Under the pieces are notes generated by a model. The model worked only from the letters and a program-made list of their open reading frames with translations. It ran no database searches and was not told the origin of the DNA. Positions 1 through 5,048 of a stretch of DNA of 5,048 nucleotides are shown here, piece after piece; positions within the stretch are counted from its first letter, which is position 1, and each line of letters starts with the position of its first letter. This DNA comes from Phycisphaerales bacterium (GTDB lineage Bacteria > Planctomycetota > Phycisphaerae > Sedimentisphaerales > Anaerohalosphaeraceae). The position numbers and the translations under genes are program-made. Location: positions 1-5,048 of the forward strand of contig DSDR01000364.1 in the NCBI GenBank assembly GCA_011048645.1, in the 5' to 3' direction.

Positions 1-1
1 A

Positions 2-121
2 ACCGGTCGCGTAGGCGGCGCCCCACCAGTGCAGCGCGACTTGATTCTTACTCCAGTGTGCCTGCAGCCCGCTTGGAACCGCCCCCTGCAAAATGGGGTC
101 GCGCGAAAAAGTCAGCGTCCC
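2..121 (-). pseudogene. Frameshifted continuation of the secreted protein: start of a fibronectin type III-like domain
   Basis: The minus-strand frame one base on from the secreted-protein frame is open from about position 124 to the window edge. It contains PSGLQA (76-59), then VALHWW (40-23) and GAAYATG (22-2). This matches the start of many bacterial fn3 domains: P-x-G-L-x-A on strand A, V-x-L-x-W on strand B, then a Gly/Ala turn before a Tyr. A shift at the GGGG run (plus CCCC, 119-122) would join the frames as HRDG followed by TLTFSRDPI. The shift could also lie at the T5 run (106-110) or the C4 run (95-98). The likely parent is therefore a longer multi-domain exported protein continuing left of the window. 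A real mutation and a sequencing or assembly indel cannot be told apart here. Chance resemblance is possible because only about 25 residues of the domain are visible. Confidence 0.55.
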
Positions 122-869
122 CATCGCGATGATAGGCCGTCCCGGCGGCATAAACATCCTGACCGATGCCGAGCCACTCAAAAAAGTTGCTGCCGCCGTT
201 TCCGATTCGGAACTCAAATCCATAGGTGGTGTTCGGTTCCAGGTAGGTCGTAAAGGGCAGGTGGAAGGTGATATAAGTTCCGGCCCCGTTTGTGCTGACG
301 TCCGAACCGGGATTTCCCGTCTGACCGGCGGTAAAGAGCTGTTTGGAGACGATTTTAAGCGTCGTGCCCTCCAGCTTGCGAATGCCCAGGATGATCGGGC
401 CATTGGTCTGATTTAAATTCCAACTGGGACGATTCGAGCCGGTCGCGATATTGTCCGTGTATCCGGCCATACGGACGGTAATTGCCGATAATTGGTAGCC
501 GTGCTCGGCGCCGCCGGTTGTAAAGGTCTGTCCCTGTATGGGCTGATTGTTGGCGACATAAGTATATTGGTCATTGGCAAAACCGTTGTGATCGTCCCCA
601 TCGGCATTGACGCCGGAGCCGCCGATGTTGGCCGCATCAAAAGCCGCCCCCGTCCAGTTCGCAACGCTGTCGGGCGTGCCCGCGGGCTGCGTTGAGCAAT
701 ACGTCATCGTCGAATTAAACGTAACGGGATGAGCCTGTAAAAACGACACACTCAAACACACCGCCGTCAACACAATAAAACCTTTATGTCCTCCGAAATA
801 CAAACTCCCCGTGTATTGAATATACGTTTTATTTGGCTTTTGACTCGTCAGTCGTTTGCTTTCACACAT
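48..869 (-). CDS. Secreted protein of unknown function, probably frameshifted near its C-terminus
   Basis: This 273-residue frame encodes an exported protein that I do not recognise as a named family. Residues 1-30 are polar and include K29. A hydrophobic core follows (about 31-44), then a likely cleavage site after LQA at residue 46. The mature part is rich in Gly, Asn, Thr and aromatic residues. It includes an acidic stretch near 88-93 (NADGDD), a GQTFTTG segment (113-119) and a strand pattern ending around FFEWLG (229-234). This looks like a beta-sandwich carbohydrate-binding or lectin-like module, but that is inference only. The start at 869 was chosen because GGGAG at 880-876 lies 6 nt upstream; the ATG at 875 abuts it directly. 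The resulting signal peptide has an unusually long n-region, so the true start may be further in or lost. The last ~23 residues (from about residue 251) look out of frame, because another frame continues as an fn3-like sequence. The gene is divergent from addA. Confidence 0.65.
   Translation of the reverse strand: MCESKRLTSQKPNKTYIQYTGSLYFGGHKGFIVLTAVCLSVSFLQAHPVTFNSTMTYCSTQPAGTPDSVANWTGAAFDAANIGGSGVNADGDDHNGFANDQYTYVANNQPIQGQTFTTGGAEHGYQLSAITVRMAGYTDNIATGSNRPSWNLNQTNGPIILGIRKLEGTTLKIVSKQLFTAGQTGNPGSDVSTNGAGTYITFHLPFTTYLEPNTTYGFEFRIGNGGSNFFEWLGIGQDVYAAGTAYHRDGDADFFARPHFAGGGSKRAAGTLE
789..794 (-). promoter_or_regulatory. Strong Shine-Dalgarno GGAGGA with no ATG behind it
   Basis: GGAGGA (minus strand 794-789) lies directly before the codons for HKGFIVLT, where a normal signal peptide (MKGFIVLT...) would begin. 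The next bases are CAT AAA GGT, so there is no ATG, GTG or TTG at the right distance. The nearest in-frame candidates are ATT at 776 and GTG at 773. The GTG has a weak AAAGG 7 nt upstream but would leave a signal peptide without a basic n-region. A TATATT hexamer at 834-829 could serve as a -10 for a transcript starting near 822, though no -35 is visible. The arrangement fits a lost start codon or an unusual one. Confidence 0.45.
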
Positions 870-875
870 GTACAT

Positions 876-880
876 CTCCC
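876..880 (-). promoter_or_regulatory. Shine-Dalgarno GGGAG used to choose the start at 869
   Basis: GGGAG (minus strand 880-876) is followed directly by ATG at 875 and, six bases later, by a second in-frame ATG at 869. The 6-nt spacing favours the second ATG. The site is only moderately complementary to the 16S rRNA tail, and the stronger GGAGGA lies 82 nt downstream, so this start is not certain. Confidence 0.4.
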
Positions 881-944
881 AAAGAAATCCATAATCAAAA
901 AACCCGCCCGCATCGTGTCCCGTTTCATTTATGTCCCACGTACG

Positions 945-973
945 ATGATACCAAAAACCTCATCGAAATACAA
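945..973 (-). promoter_or_regulatory. Candidate sigma70-type promoter for the secreted-protein gene
   Basis: On the minus strand, TATCAT (950-945, five of six consensus bases) is preceded by TGG, giving an extended -10 (TGnTATCAT). A weak -35, TTGTAT (973-968), lies 17 bp upstream. Transcription would begin near 938 and give a leader of about 69 nt to the ATG at 869. GGGACA occurs twice just downstream (937-932 and 921-916), 16 bp apart; I cannot assign it a role. The promoter assignment rests on consensus matching only. Confidence 0.4.
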
Positions 974-1066
974 GATGTAAACAGAACGGCGGCCCTGTAC
1001 CCATTCAAGTCGTTTTTTATGTGTTTCGTCTCACCGACGTCAATGCATTCGGCCCGGACTGCGGTG

Positions 1067-1094
1067 TTGCAATGGTTTGCGTCGCTGTTATAAT
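1067..1094 (+). promoter_or_regulatory. addA promoter: TTGCAA -35 and perfect extended -10
   Basis: A perfect TATAAT (1089-1094) is preceded by TGT (1086-1088), forming the extended -10 TGTTATAAT. TTGCAA (1067-1072, four of six consensus bases) lies 16 bp upstream. The expected transcription start is about 1101-1102, only 5-6 nt before the addA ATG at 1107. The mRNA would therefore be nearly leaderless. This agrees with the lack of any Shine-Dalgarno sequence between the -10 and the ATG. No clear operator or LexA-type palindrome is seen around it. Confidence 0.6.
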
Positions 1095-1106
1095 CAACCT
1101 GATCTT

Positions 1107-4100
1107 ATGGCAGATAACGCGACATTCAAGCTGACGCCGGCCCAGCGGCTGGCGGTGGAGACGGTCGGGCGCAATGTGCTGGTGACCGCCTCGGCGGGAA
1201 CCGGCAAGACGGCGGCGCTGAGCTGGCGGTGTGTGCAGCGGATATGCGATGCCACGTGTCCAGTTGATGTGGATCGATTACTGGTGCTGACGTTTACCGA
1301 TGCAGCGGCTGAGGAAATGCGTGCGCGAATTGCTTCGACGCTTCGTGATGCGGCCCGTCAGCGACGAGACAGCCGTCTGCGCCGGCAGGCGATGCTGCTG
1401 GACGGGGCCTGTATCAGCACGATCCATGCCTTCTGCAAGCGGGTATTGACGGAGTTTTTTCACGCAACCGAGATTGACCCGGCCTTTGCAATCATCGATG
1501 AAGATGAACAGCGACTCCTGAAGTCTGAGGTTCTGGAATCCACACTCGAAGCGGCCTGGCAGGATGCGGCTCTGGCCGAGGCGATGCGCGTTTTGTTTGC
1601 CGGACGCCGTATTCAGCCGGGGACGCGGAGTTTTGTCGATAAGATTATTCCACTGTCGGCCTTTCTGGACAGCGTGGCCGGACGCGAGGCGTTTTATGAA
1701 CGAGCCGCCCGAATCAATGACGCCGGGGATACGGCCTATGCCGAGTTGCTTGCCGCTCAGTGCGATATCATTGCCGATAAGCTGGCAATGATGCGCCTGC
1801 GGCTGGATCACGCACTCGTGCTGGATAGATATTACTGCGGCGGCGAATTTATCAGCGACAAAATCCGCGACGCTTATATACCCGCCATCGAACAGTGTCA
1901 TCGGCTGATTGAGCAAGATCGGTTTGCCGACTGTGCGGAGTATATCAAATCGGTGGATTTCAAATCGTTCCCGCGCGCCCCCAAAGATCTGGATGACGAC
2001 ATCAAGAAACGCATCAAGGCCCCGGCCGAAATCGTCAAAAAGGAGTTCAAAGCCCTGAGCCAATTAGCCGCACTGAACCCGGCCTATGATTGTCAGTTGG
2101 CCGGTGCGGTCACTTTGCACAGCCGCGTGCTGCTTGAATTGCTCAGACGGTTCGACGCCGCCTACGCCGAAGCGAAGGCCAAGCGGAATGTACTGGATTT
2201 TGCCGATCTGGAACATCATACCCTGCGACTGCTCGAAAGTCAACCGGCCATCGCCCGGGCCTTACAGCAGCGCTTTGACTATGTGTTTGTGGACGAATAT
2301 CAGGACATCAATACCGTTCAGCAGCGGATTTTGGATGCGCTGTGCCGGGGGGATAATGTGTTTGCCGTCGGCGACATCAAACAGAGTATCTATGCCTTTC
2401 GTCAGAGTCGGCCGGACATTTTTCTTGACCGACTCAGCAAGGCCACCGACCGGACGGATGAACCGGCTGCACCGCTGCGGGTGGATATGGCCGAGAACTT
2501 TCGCTCACGGCGTGAAGTGCTGGATTTCGTCAATACTGTTTTTGGACGCATCATGACCGACGGCACAGCGTCGATGCGCTATGACAAGCGAGCGGAATTG
2601 AAGGCCGAATTTGAGTACGCCGCGTTTTCCGCCAAGGGCAACGCCGCGCATCCGGTGGAATTGATCCTGCTGGATCAGGACAGCGGCGAGTCAAAACAGG
2701 CCGAGGAAAACGACGAGTCGGAAGAGGAAAACGCAGACAACCGCGATACGACCCCCGAATTGATTGACGCAACGCAGCGTCAGGCGGCCTTTATCGCCCG
2801 GCGGATTCGTCAGATGGTCGGCGCCGACGACGGCACGGCAGAGTTTCAGGTTTATGACCGCACGCTGGGTTGCTATCGGGATGTGCGCTACGGCGACATC
2901 GTAATTTTGATGCGTTCGCTGTCATTTAAGGCCAATACGTATGTGGAGGTGCTGCGGCTGGCGCAGATTCCCGTCAATGCGCAAAACGCATGCGGCTATT
3001 TTGAAACCACTGAAATCAGCGACTGTGTAAGTCTGCTCAAGACGCTCGATAATCCCAATGGCGATGTGGAAACGGCCGCTGCGCTGCGCAGTCCGTTGTT
3101 CGGTTTTTCGGATACCGAGTTGGCCGAGATTCGTCTTTTCGCCAAACAAAAAAGCGATGTCAAAATCCCATTCTACCAGGCCGTACGGCGGTACGCCGAG
3201 AACGGCCCGAACGTCTCATTGCAGCAGCGGCTTGGCGATGCGCTCCGGCGGCTGGGGCGATGGCGGCGGCAGGCCCAGCGCGGCAGTCTGGCGGTCCTGC
3301 TGGATGAGGTCTTTCGCGAAACCAACCTGGTGTCGTTTTACGCCGCCCTGCCCAACGGCTCGGTGCGGCGGGCGAATCTGCTCAAGCTGCATGATCGGGC
3401 GATTCAGTTTGAGCGATTTCGGACTTCCCGACCGGGCATGGGACTGGCGCGGTTTGTGGAGTTTCTCGAAAAACTGCAAGAGGAAGATCGCGACTGGGCG
3501 CCGGGACAGCCGGACAGCCTCGAAAACGCCGTGCGGATCATGAGCGTTCACAAAAGCAAAGGATTGGAGTTTCCGGTGGTCTTCGCGGCGGAGCTGAACA
3601 CGCCGTTTAATACCTCCGATCAGCGCGGCGAGTGTCTCATCGACGAACAGACCATCGGCCTGCAGACGATTGTCGAGGGCGGACGATTTCGGCTCAGTTC
3701 GCCGGCCCACCAGGTGCTGGTCGAACGAAAACGACAACTGAATCTGGCCGAAGAGATGCGGATTCTCTATGTGATGCTCACGCGGGCACGGGAAAAACTG
3801 GTCTTGACCGCCTCGCAGAAAGACCGGATCTGTCGTTCTCAGTTGACCGAGTGTGCCCTGATGTCCAATGGCTTGACCGACTGGAAACTGCGTGAGGCGC
3901 GATGCCATCTGGATTGGATTCTGGCGGCGCTGGCCTGTGAGGCGACGCTGCATACGCTGTACAAAACGGGATTTGAAGACCATTTTGAGCAGCGAAATGA
4001 ATTCGTCGCCGACCGCATTGATCAAAAACAATTGAATACGTTGACCGCCGAGCTGCTTGAGAGCAAGCGCTCACTCAAGAGCGTTACCCAGCCGCCGACG

Positions 4101-4874
4101 CTTTCACAAGAACAGCAGGACACCTATACGGCGGCATTCGCCCGCCTGGAGTCGTCGCTGACACGGCGGTATCCATTCTCCGCACAGTGCGGCATCAGCG
4201 CCAAATACTCGGTCAGCACACTGACCCATCGGGATGACGAATTTTCGGCGGTGGATGTCAGCGGCGCGTTTGACGCGGCGCCTTCGGCGGTTCAGGCCGG
4301 CAAGACCGGCCCTGCGGATATCCATCGGCGACTGGCCGGCTCGGCGGCGCATCTGGTCTTTGAACACGTACCGCTTGGTGAGCCGGTAACGGACAAGACG
4401 GTGAAACAAACGCTTGCCGCGCTGGTGAAAAACGGGCTGATCGCCCCGCCGGTCGCCGAACAGGTCGATGTCGCCGGCATTGCGGCGTTTTTTGCAACAG
4501 CACCCGGCGCCGCGGCCGTCGCGGCGGGCACGACCGCCCTTCGCGAGTGGCCCTTCACGCTGGGCATTGATGCGACCGAACTGGGCGCCGACGCGCCCGG
4601 CGAAACCGTCCTCATTCAGGGTATTGTTGACTTGATTATTCCTGTTTCTGAAGGATTGATTATTGTCGATTTCAAGACCGACCGCATCGCCGACGATGCC
4701 GCCCTGCAACAGCGCATTGATCGCTATCGACAACCGCTGGCGTGGTATGCGCGAGCCGCCTCAACAATTCTCAAAAAGCCCGCGGCCTCCTGCTGGCTGT
4801 ATTTTGCCGATTGCCGAAAGGCCGTGTCGATTGACCCGAACCCATGTACATCGCCCCCCAATGCAGCCGGTTGA
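1107..4874 (+). CDS. addA: AddA-type ATP-dependent helicase/nuclease subunit A
   Basis: This 1255-aa cytoplasmic enzyme belongs to the UvrD/RecB superfamily 1 helicases. With AddB it would unwind and resect double-strand DNA ends to prepare them for RecA. All helicase motifs are visible: Q-motif (LTPAQ, 9-13), Walker A (ASAGTGKT, 28-35), Ia (LTFTDAAAEEM, 61-71), Ib (STIHAFC, 104-110), Walker B (VDEYQD, 395-400), III (GDIKQSIYAFR, 422-432), IV (ENFRSRRE, 463-470), V (SVHKSKGLEF, 813-822) and VI (YVMLTRAREK, 888-897). Residues about 135-360 form the 1B insertion. A highly acidic linker spans about 523-549. The nuclease domain fills about 1030-1255, with GSAAH (H1082), GIVD (D1175) and DFKTD (D1188, K1190). 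The length is normal for AddA. ATG 1107 was chosen over the in-frame TTG at 1077 because the TTG lies upstream of the -10 box and the protein then starts just before the Q-motif. The QxxxY motif is altered (YRQPLAWY, 1207-1214). No addB is adjacent. RecB is a less likely alternative, given the length and single-gene context. Confidence 0.88.
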   Translation: MADNATFKLTPAQRLAVETVGRNVLVTASAGTGKTAALSWRCVQRICDATCPVDVDRLLVLTFTDAAAEEMRARIASTLRDAARQRRDSRLRRQAMLLDGACISTIHAFCKRVLTEFFHATEIDPAFAIIDEDEQRLLKSEVLESTLEAAWQDAALAEAMRVLFAGRRIQPGTRSFVDKIIPLSAFLDSVAGREAFYERAARINDAGDTAYAELLAAQCDIIADKLAMMRLRLDHALVLDRYYCGGEFISDKIRDAYIPAIEQCHRLIEQDRFADCAEYIKSVDFKSFPRAPKDLDDDIKKRIKAPAEIVKKEFKALSQLAALNPAYDCQLAGAVTLHSRVLLELLRRFDAAYAEAKAKRNVLDFADLEHHTLRLLESQPAIARALQQRFDYVFVDEYQDINTVQQRILDALCRGDNVFAVGDIKQSIYAFRQSRPDIFLDRLSKATDRTDEPAAPLRVDMAENFRSRREVLDFVNTVFGRIMTDGTASMRYDKRAELKAEFEYAAFSAKGNAAHPVELILLDQDSGESKQAEENDESEEENADNRDTTPELIDATQRQAAFIARRIRQMVGADDGTAEFQVYDRTLGCYRDVRYGDIVILMRSLSFKANTYVEVLRLAQIPVNAQNACGYFETTEISDCVSLLKTLDNPNGDVETAAALRSPLFGFSDTELAEIRLFAKQKSDVKIPFYQAVRRYAENGPNVSLQQRLGDALRRLGRWRRQAQRGSLAVLLDEVFRETNLVSFYAALPNGSVRRANLLKLHDRAIQFERFRTSRPGMGLARFVEFLEKLQEEDRDWAPGQPDSLENAVRIMSVHKSKGLEFPVVFAAELNTPFNTSDQRGECLIDEQTIGLQTIVEGGRFRLSSPAHQVLVERKRQLNLAEEMRILYVMLTRAREKLVLTASQKDRICRSQLTECALMSNGLTDWKLREARCHLDWILAALACEATLHTLYKTGFEDHFEQRNEFVADRIDQKQLNTLTAELLESKRSLKSVTQPPTLSQEQQDTYTAAFARLESSLTRRYPFSAQCGISAKYSVSTLTHRDDEFSAVDVSGAFDAAPSAVQAGKTGPADIHRRLAGSAAHLVFEHVPLGEPVTDKTVKQTLAALVKNGLIAPPVAEQVDVAGIAAFFATAPGAAAVAAGTTALREWPFTLGIDATELGADAPGETVLIQGIVDLIIPVSEGLIIVDFKTDRIADDAALQQRIDRYRQPLAWYARAASTILKKPAASCWLYFADCRKAVSIDPNPCTSPPNAAG

Positions 4875-4913
4875 ACGTGTGCGACCGCCCAAACGAACAG
4901 CTTCATCCAGACG

Positions 4914-4948
4914 AACCGGGGCAAAGACTTAACGTCCCCGCCCCGGTT
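4914..4948. terminator. Inverted repeat between convergent genes, possible bidirectional terminator
   Basis: AACCGGGGC (4914-4922) and GCCCCGGTT (4940-4948) are perfect 9-bp complementary arms around a 17-nt loop, which itself contains a weak GAC/GTC pairing. The hairpin starts 39 bp after the addA stop and ends 27 bp before the stop codon of the converging gene, the right place to end both transcripts. Neither strand has a T-run after the stem, so it is not a canonical intrinsic terminator. It may instead pause polymerase or protect the mRNA 3' ends. Confidence 0.45.
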
Positions 4949-4975
4949 GTGGCACTCACACATCTCCCCTCGCGA

Positions 4976-5048
4976 TTAAACGGCATTTCGCCGCCGAAGC
5001 CAGCCGACCATACCGGCGCCCATCACAGTCAACATCGCCGCACCCGGC
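4976..5048 (-). CDS. C-terminal end of a PEP-CTERM-like exported protein (partial)
   Basis: This is the 3' end of a minus-strand gene entering from the right edge, with its TAA stop at 4978-4976. The last 23 complete codons begin with PGAA, run through a short hydrophobic segment of about 15 residues (AAMLTVMGAG then MVGWL) and end in RRR followed by NAV. A Pro-rich start, a short transmembrane helix and a terminal Arg cluster are the layout of PEP-CTERM sorting signals, which exosortases recognise in exopolysaccharide-producing Gram-negative-type bacteria. The codon cut at the edge ends in G on the minus strand, which is compatible with the expected Glu (GAG) of the PEP motif but does not prove it. 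The gene converges on addA, with 101 bp between the stops. The function of the main body cannot be seen. Confidence 0.7.
   Translation of the reverse strand, partial: PGAAMLTVMGAGMVGWLRRRNAV

Noticed and set aside
93..416. Open frame of 107 codons on the + strand, opposite the secreted-protein gene
   Set aside because: It lies wholly antisense to a frame with a signal peptide and a consistent secreted-protein composition. It has no recognisable motif or ribosome binding site.
841..850. Small palindrome TGACTCGTCA
   Set aside because: The 4-bp arms are within chance expectation and lie inside, or just upstream of, a coding frame with no other regulatory context.
895..910. GC-rich run followed by six T on the minus strand (GGGCGGGTTTTTT), resembling a terminator tail
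   Set aside because: No complementary C-rich arm exists upstream, so no stem can form.
916..937. Direct repeat of TGTCCC (GGGACA on the minus strand) with a 16-bp period near the left gene's predicted transcription start
   Set aside because: The six-base units are too short to separate from chance and no third copy is seen. It could be an operator, but nothing else supports that.
1077..1106. TTG at 1077 as an alternative, 10-codon-longer start for addA
   Set aside because: It lies upstream of the TATAAT box, has no ribosome binding site, and adds residues before the normal N-terminus of the family.
1278..2063. Minus-strand open frame of 261 codons inside addA
   Set aside because: It is antisense to the conserved AddA helicase region, has no recognisable domain, and is explained by GC-rich codon bias on the coding strand.
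3216..4031. Minus-strand open frame of 271 codons inside addA
   Set aside because: It overlaps AddA motifs V and VI in antisense. Its composition is typical of a shadow frame (rich in Arg, Gln and His) and no domain is seen.
4104..4733. Minus-strand open frame of 209 codons opposite the AddA nuclease domain
   Set aside because: It is Arg-rich and low-complexity, lies antisense to conserved catalytic residues, and shows no start signal or domain.
4724..4963. Minus-strand open frame (MCECHNRGG...) starting beside GGGGAG
   Set aside because: The purine stretch abuts the ATG with no spacing, the frame runs through the inverted repeat and into the addA 3' end, and the protein has no recognisable features.

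Overview
The window holds one large intact gene, an AddA-type helicase-nuclease of DNA double-strand break repair on the + strand. It lies between two minus-strand genes for exported, surface-type proteins, both of which run off the window. The sequence is moderately GC-rich. The right-edge fragment ends in a PEP-CTERM-like sorting tail. The left gene has an export signal, a jelly-roll-like module and a trace of a fibronectin type III domain. This combination suggests a Gram-negative-type bacterium with exosortase sorting, most likely Planctomycetota (Phycisphaerae-like) or a relative in the Verrucomicrobiota/Lentisphaerota. That placement is inference from protein style, not from a marker gene.

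Layout. Positions 1-875 (minus strand) carry a secreted protein of unknown function. Its open frame stops at 48-50, but another frame continues to the window edge and reads like the start of an fn3 domain, so the gene looks frameshifted. Its 5' end is also odd: the best Shine-Dalgarno sequence sits just before the signal peptide, but no normal start codon follows it. Positions 876-1106 are a 231-bp divergent intergenic region. It holds a plausible sigma70-type promoter for the left gene and a perfect extended -10 (TGTTATAAT) for the right one. The right -10 lies so close to the addA ATG that the mRNA would be nearly leaderless. Positions 1107-4874 encode AddA (1255 aa) with a full set of superfamily 1 helicase motifs and a C-terminal RecB-type nuclease domain. 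Positions 4875-4975 are a convergent intergenic region with a perfect 9-bp inverted repeat. Positions 4976-5048 (minus strand) are the last 23 complete codons of a PEP-CTERM-like protein.

How the genes relate. AddA is apparently monocistronic here. No addB lies next to it, although the two are usually adjacent, so its partner must be elsewhere or be replaced. The flanking exported proteins have no evident functional link to AddA beyond position. I see no tRNA, rRNA, CRISPR array, insertion sequence or obvious mobile element, and no convincing sign of a new multi-gene system. The points most worth a second look are the damaged left gene (frameshift plus lost start), the near-leaderless addA promoter and the altered QxxxY motif in the nuclease domain.
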